Counted from the stretch's first letter, positions 10,454 through 22,555 are shown. The stretch is 64,000 nucleotides of DNA from Alligator mississippiensis (GCF_030867095.1 NC_081826.1:59550001-59614000); one strand, 5' to 3'. Notes: a model not told the origin generated them from the letters alone. Translations and numbers: made by a program.

Positions 10454-10984
10454 CCCACAGTCTACATGTGCAACAGTATTAGGCTACTGTAAACTGATTT
10501 ACACATCAGTAAGATTGTATCATTGGGACAGTATTATCTTAGAGCACGGTAATTTCCTACGACTAAATGCACATGTAGACACTGACTGCAGGTGTAAATT
10601 CCCCTGGTCAGCCCAGCCAGTGGGGTGTCAGACTCCTGCATGCTGCCTAGCCACATGGCTCTGCACTTTCAGCACCCTCATGCCCCAGCAAGCCTAAGTG
10701 CCACCCGATACTGCCACTCAGAGCCCTGGAGCTGAGCAGCCCTAGCTTAAACTGTTCCACCCCACCTCAAATTGCTGCTGTCCTGGGTGCATGTGTAGAC
10801 GCTGAACCTGGGAGTTTACTCCAGCTCAAACTGCTCTGGAATTTATTGCTTGAAATTAATTGCATGTGTAGATGCATCCTCTGAATGTGTGTTGGCTTGA
10901 GAGGAACACAATAGGGAAACCATATCACTATGCAGAAAATGAAGTTAAGATTCACTGGCAGACCAAGTAAGCATGAGCAGGAGA

Positions 10985-11180
10985 GCAGGACTCTGTAGCC
11001 TAGTGGGTGGGGCACTTACCTGGGAGAAGGAAGACCTGGGTTTTGGTACCTGTTTCTAGGGCTGTTTCTGTATTTTACATTAAAAAGTAATTGGGGAAAG
11101 TGCATAAACAGTCCTGAGAGCAGAGTGGAACCTAGCACTACACCTCCCAGGTGAGTGCCCTGGCCACTAGATTACAATCA
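10985..11180. repeat. inverted pair of tRNA-like SINE heads
   Basis: The left arm carries TAGCCTAGTGG (10996-11006), a good match to a pol III A box, followed by 'ggggcacttacctgggag'. The right arm (11142-11175) is the reverse complement of the same head, with TAATCTAGTGG read on the minus strand. The arms are separated by about 100 bp. A B box is not clearly preserved. Confidence 0.5.
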
Positions 11181-11279
11181 TGCCCAGTGTCCCCTCCTTG
11201 GCCCAATGAATCCTGAATTTTTTTATGAACAATGACTTAACTTTAACAGGAAAGGGTGGAGAGAGATTCCCTACCCAAA

Positions 11280-11412
11280 GAGCTCTGTAGCATAGTGGCT
11301 GAGGAGCTCTCCTGTGAGAGGCAGGCTTGAATTCCCTTAAACTGAAAAGTGAACTGAACCCCAGTGTCCCAGGTGAATGCTTTAATAACTCACCTACTGT
11401 ATAACAGTGGAT
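11280..11412. repeat. second inverted pair of tRNA-like SINE heads
   Basis: TAGCATAGTGG (11288-11298) matches the A-box pattern and is followed by a degenerate B box (GCTTGAATTCC, about 11326-11336). The segment at 11368-11410 reads in reverse complement as a second head. The layout is the same as the pair at 10985-11180. Confidence 0.45.
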
Positions 11413-13416
11413 GGTATCATGGTTGTCACTGGCCAATCTTCAATGCTTAGTTTTGTCAGAAAATAGTTTTAGGTACCCACCCTCAGAAAAGGATTTTGCG
11501 TTATGGATTCCAAGTGGATGGAGTCACCTGAGTCAAGCATCTAATTAAGCTCTTGACAAGGATGGGATTTCAGACACACTCCTGAGTTCAACATGTCCTA
11601 TAGACTCAATCTAGGTGGCGATACACTCAGTGAACTGATTTTATGTTGCTCTCTTTTCAGCATGCTGGGTGTTTTGGATTCCATTCTGAGCACCTAACGA
11701 TCCTCATGCACTTTATAGGGAGTCCAGGGGCCTAACTTAGGTTATGGATTTCACTTCGGGGGCCAAATACCTGAAAGACGGACTTTACAGCTCATACATT
11801 CTTTACTAGATTTAGCCCTTATGGGCTCTCTGGATGGCTGAATAATATTCAGTTATTTACACCAAGTCAAACAGCTTCAGTTGTTAAGACAGACCTACTT
11901 TGGTGGTTAGACCCTAAACTGGGGTGTAGGAAACATAAAGTAAAGACTCTCCTCTACCTCATGTAGACTTGAACCTGGATCTTCTAAATCCATAGACCAT
12001 AAGCTGTGGTAAAGGCTTTTTGCATGGCAGAATAGAAAAAATGTTAAAACTTTAGATTCTTTTGCAAAACGGAACTGTTATTTTTGGCCAATCTTTATAA
12101 GCAATTCATTTTCTGGTTAAAATAAGAATTGATTTGACACTTCATTTACTAATACTGAAATTAGTGGATAGCAGCATGCCTACATGTAATTGGTTTATAA
12201 CTGTGATGCCAGCTTATGATTTCAGCATTATTAATTTAGTCTGTTGTGTCCGCTAATTCAGTCTGCTGGGACTTCGGTGCTTGGATGACCATTTGTCAGC
12301 ACAAACAAGTGCTATTCTATGATTTTGTTTTAGTAGTTTCAAACAATGCTTGCTGGTTAACTGCCAGCATAGTCTACTATAACAGCAACCAATTTGAATA
12401 TACCTGTTCATGTCTGATGGGGAGACAGCCATAATTCAGCGCTGGGCTTTGCATTATCCATGCTGACTGGCTTGCAGTGGCTGTTTGCATCCAACTCTCT
12501 GCTTTAGAGCGAGGTTTTGAAAAACCATTGTTGGAATGTCATTATCTTTGTGCAGCTTGAATGTGTTTGCACCAAGCTCCAACTGTGATTTGCTGGCCCT
12601 GTTGTACTGCTGCCCTGGCTAAGGCTTCTGTAGCTTCATAGCCCCTGCTGATGCTGCTGAGTCTGTTCACAGCGGGAATCTGTTTGCACTGTTTGTGCTG
12701 AATGGCAGGGGGCCTCGGAGCCTGCTTCAAATTGGAGCTCCTGCAGTCATCCACTTGCCAGGTTCCTGGAACTCCTTTGTCAGGGAGTGGGGGGTGGTTG
12801 AGGGCCTTTCAAGCTGGTATTGCAGGTGAAGAAGGGAGATGGAGTTGTTGGGTGTCCTTTCCATTAATTTAGACCATACTGTGCTGAGGGTCAGAAAAAC
12901 CCACAGACCAAACCAGGGTGCGTCAGCTTTGCCCTTGTCTGATTGGAGTCCCCTGGCAGCTGAGTCAGGGCTGCTGAACTCATGACATGTGACATCTAAA
13001 TGATGTTGAATAGCTGCCCCCAGTGCTCTCCCCTGCGCCCTGCAGTTTATGCAGGATGTGGAAAGCAGGCAGGGGTCCTTGCAGGGCTGATGATAGGGTT
13101 CCTGGGTTTTCCTGCCTTTCCAAGATGCTGACATTGTCCTAGTTCGGGGGTGTGGTGTGAGAGCACCCTGCTAAGTGAACCTGTTAATCACTATAGCCCT
13201 GCAAAGTAGGCATGCATTATTCTCCCTGCTTCACAGAGAGGAAACTGCAGTGCAAAGCAACTGTGCTGGCATGATCTCTGTCTCCAGCATGCTTGAGAGC
13301 AGCCAGGGTGGGGGTGGGGGGTGGGACTTTACCACGTAATTTCCAAGCTTTGTACATGGGACTGGGGAGGCAGGGCATGCCTGAAAGCAGCACTCGCCAG
13401 CCGTGCTGCTGTAGCA
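11413..13416. other. intergenic stretch, nothing firm
   Basis: One further scrap at about 11955-11990 contains 'gacttgaacctggat', a reverse-oriented B-box-like sequence. The 12530-13140 part is richer in GC with incidental open frames. No gene, RNA or transposon end could be supported. Confidence 0.45.
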
Positions 13417-13424
13417 GTGTAGAC

Positions 13425-13847
13425 CAGTGGTACCCAGTTTCTTTGGCTGGGGGCTGGATGAGCAGTGCCCGATTCCTCCATGGCTAGATCTAGCCAGTGG
13501 ACCCCATCTGGTGCCCAGGGCAGGCTTGGCCCAGCTCTGATCCAGCTGCACAGGGGAAGGGGATTTGACCTGGCCCCACTGACGGAGGCGGTATGGCCTG
13601 GCTCCAGTCTGGCCGGGCAGAATGGAGGGGGTGTGGTCCAGCCCTGATCCGTTTCTGTGGAGGGAGGCTTGTGGCCCAGCTTAGCCCCATCTGCCCCATG
13701 GAGTTGGGGATTTTGGCAGTAGGTAGTGGTGACTGCCACTGCTCCCCCAGTGCTGAATTTCTTAACTTGTGGGGAGCCCAGTGTGCTGGATCCCAAGGAA
13801 CTGTGGGCTGTATTTAGCCTGTGGACTGAAGGTTGGGGGCACCCCTG
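13425..13847. mobile_element. hAT-type non-autonomous element
   Basis: The ends CAGTGGTACCCAG and, in reverse, CAGGGGTGCCCCC are inverted. Exact 8-bp duplications GTGTAGAC flank it (13417-13424 and 13848-13855). It is 423 bp, GC-rich, without transposase. A second partial end (cagcgtttctcaaccca) begins at 13856, just before the CR1. Confidence 0.85.
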
Positions 13848-13899
13848 GTGTAGACCAGCGTTTCTCAACCCACGTGCGGGTTAAGCAGCTGCGGCATTG

Positions 13900-15004
13900 A
13901 TGCCTGCACAGTTGGATGGGTAAAAAATTGGCTGGGTAAAAAAAATTGGCTGGGGTGCACCCAGAGAGTACTGGTGGATGGGTTGTACTGAACCTGGCGA
14001 GATGTGAGCAGTGGGGTACCCCAGGACTTGGTCTTTGGGCCTGCACTGTTTAACATCTTCATCAGTGACTTGGACGAGGGGGTGGAAAGCACGCTGTCCA
14101 AGTTTGCTGATGACACTAAGATGTGGGGCGAGGTGGACACACTTGAAGGGAGAGAGAGGCTGCAACTAGATTTAGACAGACTACAAAAGTGGGCAGATGA
14201 GAATAGGATGGGGTTCAACGTAGACAAATGCAGGGTGCTGCACCTTGGGAGAAGGAATCCACAGCATACATACAGGCTGGAGAGTTCCCCTCTTGAAAGC
14301 ACAGAGGCGGAAAGGGATCTCGGAGTCATTATTGACTCCAAGATGAACATGAGCCGCCAATGCCAGACCGCAGCCAGCAAAGCCAGCCATACCTTGTCAT
14401 GCATCCAAAAGTGCATCTCAAGCCGGTCCAGAGAGGTGATACTCCCCCTCTATGTGAATTTGGCCAGGCCGCAGTTGGAGTACCGTGTCCAGTACTGGGC
14501 ACTGCACTTCAAAAGGGATGCAGCCAGCCTGGAGAGGGTTCAGAGGAGGGCCACCTGCTTGCTGAGAGGGCAGCAGGACAGGCCGTATGAGGAGAGACTG
14601 AAGGACCTGAACCTGTTCAGCCTCAGCAAGAGGAGGCTGAGGGGGGACCTGGTGGCTGCCTACAAGCTCATCAGGGGAGATCAACAGCAAATAGGCAGAG
14701 CCCTTTTCTCCCCAGCACCACCTGGGGTAACAAGGAACAATGGTAATAAGCTGATGGAGAATAGGTTTAGGTTAGAGATCAGAAGGCAATATTTTACAGT
14801 TAGGATGGCCAAAATCTGGAACCAACTTCCCAGGGAAATGGTCCTTGCCCCTACCTTGGACAAATTCAAGAGGAGGTTGGATGATCACCTGTCTGGGGTC
14901 TTGTGAACCCAGCATTCATTCCTGCCTGTGGCAGGGGTTCAGGCTAGATGATCTGTTCAGGTCCCTCCTGACCCTAGCTACTGTGAAACTGTGAAACTCT
15001 GAAA
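13900..15004 (+). mobile_element. CR1 LINE, 5'-truncated, with intact 3' half of ORF2
   Basis: The copy covers the second half of the reverse transcriptase through the 3' tail. The tail ends in the short repeat ctgtgaaa-ctgtgaaa-ctctgaaa (14981-15004), the usual form of a CR1 terminus. The 5' boundary near 13900 is approximate. It belongs to a different CR1 family from the copies ending in 'aacatctatgaatctatg'. Confidence 0.9.
14004..14906 (+). pseudogene. CR1 ORF2 C-terminal fragment, uninterrupted
   Basis: The frame is open for 300 codons and ends in a natural TGA. It starts within the reverse transcriptase at a SSGVPQ-like block and contains FADD (14103-14114), the catalytic aspartate pair, so the active-site residues are kept in this part. 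It then runs through 'KWADENRMGFNVDKCRVLHLG', 'LGVIIDSKMNMSRQC' and the conserved CR1 C-terminus. The endonuclease and N-terminal reverse-transcriptase blocks are missing, so it cannot work alone. The lack of stops suggests a fairly recent insertion. Confidence 0.85.
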
Positions 15005-16420
15005 GCAAACTTGCCTCAAAACTCCTGGGTTTTCATCCTAGCTATTCGTATCCTCAGGGAAGCAGAAAACTTTTTGGTGCCCAATCTACATCCATAAACT
15101 AGGAATATTGTTTATTGCTTACCATCCTCAGTGCACTTCGAGTTGTTTATATAAAACACCTTACCAGACTAGAAAATAAAACCCAAGGAACATCAACTCA
15201 TCAAATGGGTCAAATCTTGAGGTCTTTAATTTTTGCTCAACTTTTAATTCAGCCTTATATTTAGTGATAATTTTCTTACATAAGGAATAAGTGGAAACTG
15301 GATATGGACTTCAGCATTTTTCTCATTCATTGGCTAAAGACTCTATTTAATGGCATCCTGCCTGCCTTCTAATATTTTGCTTCCTGTTTTAATCCAGTGC
15401 TTACCTTCAATCTTATCTCCTGTTTGCTTTAAGTTAGACCTGAGAATGATTCCAAAAACTACTGCAAACTCAATGGTCCTAGGATTTGGTCCCCATAACT
15501 TACCTTGATCATGGATGACTTTTTCTTTAGGACATATCACTTACCTAATTCCCATCCTTGGCTAGTCAGGGATTGGGTAGTTAGGGATGAACCTGCCTTG
15601 AGCAAGAGTCTGGACTAGATGCCCTTGTGAGGTTTCTTCTATTTTCCAATGATGTTACGATTTCATGGACATTTCAGATTTGAGAATTGTTATGAAATAG
15701 CTTTCTCCAGTGCATCTCTACTTTCCAGTACTATGTCTCTGCTAAACTCCTATTTAGCTGTTGATCAATTGCATGTGGCACAATAATGAATTTTTCTGTA
15801 GTTATCTTTCATTAGTGTCACCAAGTCCATTCCAAACAAAGGCAAAGATTAGGAGAGTTGCAACAAGTATCTGGCTATGATGTTGCGTCATTTCACTGGT
15901 CTGTTTAAGAAGTCAGTGGAAATTTCACACACAAAATAATGGAAATGAAAGAAGGAGCTGCTTCATTTTGTTGACACAGTACAGGGAAGGGCCAGATCAT
16001 AAGGGCCTCTTACCCACATTATTTGGTCTAGAAGACACAGTGACATATTCAGGACCGAAGAAAGTGGTTGTTTGAAAACCTAATAAAAAACAAAATCCTT
16101 TTACTGAAAGAGCATGATTTGTCATAGAGAGTTTGGGATGAATGAATGAGAGGAGCCATTGGAAAGGCTGGGCTCCAAAGGGACAGGGAGAGAGAGGACT
16201 GGGTTACGCATGTAAAATAAAAGAAGAGCAGGAAGGACAGATCTAAGGGAAGAAACAGATATTGTCTGATTTCTCATTTGTGCCGCCTTAAAAAAATGTA
16301 AGGTGACACAAATGGAGAGTAAATAGATGTCCTTACCCTTTGTTGCGCCACATGACAGGAAAATCAGGGGCACAACAAAAGGTAGTAATAGATTTTGTCA
16401 CTTTATTGTGGCAGTAGTCT
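15005..16420. other. AT-rich intergenic stretch, one small hairpin
   Basis: Nothing coding was found. At 16276-16305 the sequence 'tttgtgccgcctta' is followed after a short loop by 'taaggtgacacaaa', a 14-bp imperfect hairpin of unknown meaning. Confidence 0.4.
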
Positions 16421-16424
16421 ATTA

Positions 16425-17960
16425 CCTTGTGGCACTTTCCCGCTGGTCCAGACCTATGCTGTCGGTCTGTGTCAGGGGGGAAAAGTGCTTCCTCACTTAG
16501 CCAGCCCCATAGGTCTGGCTGGGCAGGGAAAACCTTCCTTTCCCTGGTGCCCCAGACCTACACCATGGTTTGGGGCAGCAGGGAAAAATCCTTCCCTGCC
16601 TAGTCAGCTTGTGGCAGGGCACTGTTGGTGCCTGCCACTTCAAAGGCCAGAGCAGGCAGCAGCCAGGTGCTTGTTTGCAGCAGCCATTTTACAGAGCAGG
16701 CTATAAATAGGGAAGCAACAGTTTGCTGCTAGTAGCTGTGAGAGTGACATCAGCCAGTGAGGCTGAGGCTCAGGAGCAGCTTGGAGGTCTATGGGCTGGG
16801 GCTATGGGAATGGAGGAGGCTCCAGGTCCTGGGCACAACTTAGAACTGCACCCTGCCAGGGTAGGGAGGCCTGGGTGGGACTGCCGGTGGTGTGGCAGCC
16901 CCATGAAATTCCAGGCCAGTTACCTCCCTGGTGAAAGGCGGGTTGGGGGGTGCCTAATCATCTCCAGCCCTGGCACGGTCCTAGCTGGGGAATGCCCAGA
17001 CCTATGGAAGTGTAGAAAGGCCTGTGGCTTAGTTGTTTCAGTGGAGTTGTGAAGGTAAAAGCAGGCAAGTTGCTTAGGCTTGTCCTGAGGTACTCGACTG
17101 GTCCATACTGGGGCCAGGAGCCCACCACAAGGGATGCACACAGAGCAAAGAGAATCAGGATCCTGGCTGGCTTGAGACAGGGCCAGGGCCTAAGGGGGAG
17201 CCAAAGGTCCCACAGAGGGGACCACAGCTAATGGGCAAAGGGTACAACTGAGTTTAGTTGCCTGAGATGCCATCTGCAAGGCTTGGGCTGCAGTGTAGGG
17301 ATGGAACGGAGCTGTGTAGATCCTCCTAAACATCAGAGTGCAAAATGGGCAGCCTCCCTCCGTATTAACACCATAATCATTATCATCAAGGTGTGGCAGG
17401 AGAGAGAGGCAGGTGGTTAGTCCAGAGACAGGTGGGCAGGCCAACATCAAACTGGCCCTGGAAAGGCCCCCGTTACACAGTCCCATGGGGCTACCTGGGC
17501 AGGGGAAATCCAGGCTGTCTTGGCTGCTCCAGACCTGCTCTGTGGGTTTGAGACAACAGGGAAAAGTGCATTCCTGCTCAGCTGGCCCCATTGAGCTAGC
17601 TTTATGGGGGGAACAACCAGGGGACTTTACATGTGCTCCAACACGTTCCGATTAGAAAGCATCAGAGCTGCTGGAGCATTTTAATAAGAATGCTGTAGTG
17701 TCTTGTGCATTCAGTGTTCTTGTGTTTCAAGTGTCAGGGGGGGTGCTTTAACTAAAGCTTCTTGAATAAGCTTTAAAGTGCCCTGCTGCCATTTTGAAAT
17801 GAGGGACACTGAATACACGAGATGTTGTGAGTGTTTTAATTAGTGGCTCCCAAGAGCCGCTCTAATTAAAACATGCCCCCTGGAGCACATGTACATCTGG
17901 TGCCAGCGTTCCTCACTGCCCTGACCCGCACTAGGTGAGAGAATACCCAGTGTTTCCTGC
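16425..17960. repeat. GC-rich block with repeated ~110-bp units
   Basis: A unit of the form 'ccagacctRc...tgggtttggggcagcagggaaaagtgcttcctg...ccagcccca' appears at about 16432, 16547, 17525 and, in part, near 17965. The first two are spaced about 115 bp. The block is probably a decayed transposon or minisatellite. The inverted-repeat element at 17628-17893 is inserted in it. No gene is supported. Confidence 0.4.
17628..17893. mobile_element. MITE with perfect 13-bp terminal inverted repeats
   Basis: The left end TACATGTGCTCCA (17628-17640) and right end TGGAGCACATGTA (17881-17893) are exact reverse complements. The interior also shows pairing phrases such as 'gtgctttaactaaagc' and 'gctctaattaaaaca'. 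I could not fix a target duplication, so the superfamily is open. Confidence 0.6.
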
Positions 17961-18074
17961 TGCTTTAGACCTGCAGAACAGCTGAATCACTCCATTCTGC
18001 GATGTCTAGTTCTAGCCTAAATGCACTAGATTTATGCACTTTTGAAAAGTACTTTGAAGTACTTTGTCTATGCC

Positions 18075-18165
18075 TTTGACCTGAAGAAGGGTACTTTGTG
18101 CCCAAAAGCTTGTCTAACATCTTTCCCAGATATACAATTAGTTCATTAAAAGATATCACCAAAAA
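18075..18165 (+). mobile_element. Penelope-like 3'-end fragment
   Basis: The fragment reads 'gacctgaagaagggtactttgtgcccaaaagcttg' and then 'ttcattaaaagatatcacc', the same order as the end of the Penelope-like element at 385-1475 (core, hairpin, AAAGCTTG, TAATAAAAGATAT). There is no coding sequence. Confidence 0.65.
18081..18107 (+). ncRNA. hammerhead-ribozyme-like motif (best hairpin in the window)
   Basis: The core CTGAAGA (18081-18087) is followed by an A and then GGGTAC-TTT-GTGCCC, a 6-bp hairpin with one G-U pair, and then AAAAGC, where an active ribozyme would have GAAA. Position and order match the motifs at 494-524, 37864 and 43308. It is decayed, and catalysis is not expected without the GAAA. 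Confidence 0.4.
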
Positions 18166-18820
18166 AATCCCTTCCTTCTTGCATTGGGTTAACAGTGTTA
18201 TTAGTAATATTACAGAAAGAACAAACAGCTTAGAAGCACTGTATTTTTCTTTTCTTTGAAAAATAATGGATTCTGACTTTATTTGCATAGTTATATTATA
18301 ATTTCTTTCCTTACAGGTTTTCTGTTAGAACTCCCTGTGTAATACCATTTATAATGAAATCTAAAGACATTATGGATTATCATTTTGGTATGTATGTCAT
18401 GTAATGTAAAGTGGTTTCATGCAGAGAACTGAAATGAGACACAGATGATTCATTTACACATTTATTTACTATCCTGCTTGTTCTATCAGACTGAAATGGA
18501 GAACAATGCCATCATTTTACAGACATTTGACATAAATTAAACAGGTATTTTGATGTTGAACAGTTGCACAGACTACCACATGCATATTATGTTGGTTGGA
18601 GCAGAAATATTTAGTTGATTAGCAAAATCTAGAGTAACAAAAAAAATCACATTTCCTTTTTATGAAGTTAAAATGCGGCTGATATGGAGACACTGATACA
18701 AACACTATTAAATGTGAGAGGTTATTATACTAATGGTGTAAGATGGATAGCTGAAAAAAATAAACTATTATTAAATAGTATTATCTATAGAAAGAAATGA
18801 AATCAAATTGTTTCTAATAA

Positions 18821-18853
<33 letters not shown>

Positions 18854-20930
18854 AACAAAGCATGTTTGATGCAATTACCATTGCAAAATGCCCTACTTTA
18901 TATTTCCCAACCCCGCCCCATAGACAAACAATATGTAAAGCAAAAAGCAGCAATTCTCCCACATGTTTGGGGCATTTTGTAAAGGCAGATGAATGAGATT
19001 AGACAAGACTTATTACATATACTTTTATCTTCTAATGACAGATTCTTTTTAAAGGAGATATGTTGTTAATGTAGCATTTTACAATGAAATGCTGCTAATC
19101 CTGTAGAATTGAACAATAGTGAAGACACAGCTAATGTGCCAAGAGAACTTGAAAAATACTGTTGTGCTTTTTTTCTGCAGCATTCAGAGCATTCACAGAG
19201 GAATACAAAGTAAAAGTTCATTAAACTCAGTAAAACTAATGATATTTCATGCTACTGTACCTATGAAACTAAAACAGTAAACTTATAAACATAAAATAGT
19301 ACAAATTTTAGTTGATATTTACAATGATCTTAAAGTAACAGGCTATGTATACAACTGTCAGCTTGCTTGTATACTAATCCCTAAATATTTCATTTTATCT
19401 GTGTGACTCCCTTTAACATTAATAGGAGTTACATGGCTAACACTCTGCATAACTCGTTGAAAATGTAGAGGTATAAATCCAAAACTCTGCTTCCTAGGTA
19501 AAGTGCTCAGGATTGTCCCCAATGAGCCTTTTTCCTTTTGCAACATGTGTTAGACACTTTTCACTTTGCCTAAAGCCATAATAAATTGCTCATTCCCTTA
19601 GTTCTATAGAGGCAAAATTCCCATTGGGTTTCTCTTTAAGGACTGCAAGAACAGGCATAAAAGTTTTATTTCCCCAACCCGCACTGAGATGCAATCTTAG
19701 TGAACATAAAGCTCAAGTATCAGCATAAAATAAATGTCTCATTGTAATTGTAAAAAAATAAAATAAGAAATAGTTATTTTCTCTTTTGCAGGATAGTTAT
19801 GAGATTTTTGCCTGAGAGCAAAACAACTGAAGCACTATAAGATCCAAAAAGAAAAAAAAAAATCAATTTCAGTTAATGGTCTAAATGGGAAGAAGTTTAC
19901 ACCACACTCATTTCAGATGGGCACATAGTCTGAAGCCTGGGTTACCTAGCACTTCGTGTAGCCATGTGCACAGGTCTCACTCTCCTTTTACTCACATTGG
20001 TGTAAATCAGAAATAGGGCCATTGAAAGACATGCTCTGCATGCTGGTTTTATGCTTATATAACTCTATTGACTTCATCCTAGAGTAGGGGCAGATTCAGT
20101 CCCACTGTGCTTTTAGTAACTGTTTACACTTTTACAGAAGTGTAAATGACTACAAAAGGCACACAACACTGGACAATCAAACCCAAAATGCTCACCAGAG
20201 TTATCAAAGGATGCAGCGATTAGTTGATGTCAGACTGGACAAGATCTTCCATGGTTTATCTTACTTGGCATAACTAAGATAAAAGGTCACTGAGCTCTTC
20301 AGAGTCACATTCTGCTCTTTTTATGTATACAAGTAATACTACTGACATCAAGTAATGGCATTTAGTCAAGGACGGCAGGATTGGATACATTCCTGAAACA
20401 TGATGGTTGCATGCAGCTATCTTTTCAAACTGAGGGAAAGCAGGGTTCACAGACACATGCTTGAACAGTCAGGACCTTTTTGACAACATTGCTGCATTAC
20501 TCTAGCACTTCTGGTCCATTTTTGTATAGTTGTTATTGAAGATACTGTAACTAAAGACAATTATCTTGCCTTTGCAATCATGATGAACCAAATATTTTCT
20601 TCTGGTAAGTGTGCATGCCTCCCATTGAGGTGTCGGGGGGATCTAAGCGCTTACTTGAAGAGATAGTTTAGCCTACTGAACTCAATTGATCAACAGAGAT
20701 TTTATGAGAGCATACATTAACCCTAAGAGTACAAACAATGTGTAACCAAGAACGTAGAGGGATGAAACCTCTCTGGTAAATTTAATTTGGAGGCTTGGGC
20801 AGCATATTGCTTCATTCTGAATGAGATTAAATTAATTCACATTGTAGTCTCAAAAAAAAAAAAAAAGTATTGGTGTATTAGTCCCCAGGTCTACAGAGGG
20901 ATCAGCATGGCTGTTTACTATACTTCATAA
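18166..20930. other. AT-rich intergenic stretch with an ATA microsatellite
   Basis: An (AAT)n run of about 30 bp lies at 18822-18851. A run of A is at about 20851-20865. No genes or transposon ends were identified. Several short open frames reflect low complexity. Confidence 0.5.
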
Positions 20931-21024
20931 GCTGCGTCTACAGGCAGCCTGTGGCTACTGCACAGTAGCATTGTGTGGCAAGAAGCATGATGACTGGGCA
21001 GTCAGTGTCTTGTGTAGACATGAC
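20931..21024. mobile_element. degraded short MITE of the GTCTACA family
   Basis: The ends 'gctgcgtctacaggc' and 'cttgtgtagacatgac' are the inverted ends seen in the copies at 9973, 49068 and 52611. The body is only ~94 bp and includes the family phrase 'ctactgcacagtagca'. Confidence 0.5.
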
Positions 21025-22139
21025 CATTAAGGACTTTAAAGTACCAAACAACATCATTAAAGTAACGCTACAAGGTTGTATTTTGTTACCACAAATTTTT
21101 AGAAGAAGCCTCCACTGAAGTTAATGGGCAAGTCTATTTAAATATCAATGGCACTATATTTTCCAAAGATTTTATTTAAACCTGCAAGAGACACAGAGAC
21201 TTGTCTGTCACTCCATTCTTAACTCACCCCTTTGCAGCAGGTCTTACATCTCATATAGTATGACCATGTTCTCTGGGCTGAGATGACTGTCCAAGATGCT
21301 ATTCTAGACTTCTGTACTGCAGTACATATCACCAACTATTGTTTGTATCTAATTTCTCTTCTGTAAGCAAATAAATGGAGCAGCTAATGGAATAATCTCT
21401 CAGAACAGGTGACCTCAGTTAGAACCCTTGATTTTTTTAAAGTGGGGTTTAAACCAGGAGACAGTACTTGGTTGATTTCCTTTGGTCCACAGACAAGGGA
21501 GAAACATCCACATTAAATTGCTGAATCTTTTAATACAATTCAACAGTTATCTACAATTGCTTCTAGCAAGGACCTGGGAAAAGTAAGCATATTTACTCAG
21601 AATTTTTCAGAATAATCAACTTTGTCTTCAGTGCCTTACTGAAGACATTAAAATGGCTCTTCACTAAATACAGCATGAAAGTTAAATTCCTTCTACCAGG
21701 GATTTAATAAACATGATTCTTATTGTTTGCAAGACAGAATTTAAGATTCTTCCCTTCATGACAAATTTGCTGAATCAATAATAATAATAACAATCATATA
21801 ATTAAATTTCCCATTAGCTTGAATGGTGAGTTATTTAACTTTTAATGGTGCATCAGCGTACGCATGCATATATATGTCACTTTAAGATAGATACATCTTA
21901 TTTGTGTATATATACATACATACACACTATTTATTTTTATGGATTTGACCCTAATGAAGATATTAATTATATATTCACTATTATTTATGAAATAAACTAC
22001 TCTTAGAATGCGGAAAAATACTATTTTCTACCTAGACATTTACATCACACTTATCATAACAGTATCTGAATACTTTTCTGAAATATAAGAAGTATCTCTG
22101 TAATCTCCTCATTGATTATCCTTGGTTCTCCTCTGCCAC
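21025..22139. other. AT-rich intergenic stretch, nothing identified
   Basis: Only short TA/CA-type low-complexity tracts near 21868-21935 are visible. There are no supported genes. Confidence 0.5.
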
Positions 22140-22474
22140 TCTTCTTTGGGACAGCGCAACAGTGATGGAAGGATCTGGAGCAATGCAAGTGATTAAGGAG
22201 TTGGAATACAAGCTGCATGTAAAAAGTATGAAGGAATTCAACATCCTTATTTTAGAGAAAAGGAGATTAAGGGGAGGAATATAATAGCAGTTTCAAGTAC
22301 TGGAAATATTGACATAAAAAAGATGGTTCTGTTTTCCCAGAGGTCACATTTTAGGAAAAACCTGCTCACTGTAGGAACAGTAAGACACAGCAACAAGCTG
22401 GCTAGAGAAGTCCTGGAACTTTTTGCAATGGAAGTTTACAGGAAAAGGCTGGGCAATTACAGGATGGTTTAGAC

Positions 22475-22542
22475 CTAATTTCCTTACCCCCCCCCCCCCC
22501 CCAAAAAAAAAACAACCCAATAACAACAACCCCCCAAAACTG
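22475..22542. repeat. C/A-rich low-complexity insert flanked by a 13-bp direct repeat
   Basis: A run of about 16 C is followed by 10 A and then CAA/CCCC-rich sequence. Identical GGATGGTTTAGAC copies lie at 22462-22474 and 22543-22555. Either a small retroposed insert or replication slippage would give this. Confidence 0.5.
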
Positions 22543-22555
22543 GGATGGTTTAGAC

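Larger units (their letters stand above)
9909..10879. mobile_element. long-form MITE (GGGTGCATCTACA family), interrupted twice
   Basis: The sequence at 9909-9972 and 10462-10879 aligns phrase by phrase with the cleaner copy at 23430-23910. It starts near 'acatctccatatgcgctttac', passes through 'gtctacatgtgcaacagtattagg', and ends 'gcatgtgtagatgcatcc'. It is split by a short MITE (9973-10228) and an hAT (10234-10453). There is no coding capacity. Confidence 0.6.

Noticed and set aside
18771-18996. Isoleucine-rich open frames
   Set aside because: They are translations of the (AAT)n microsatellite.
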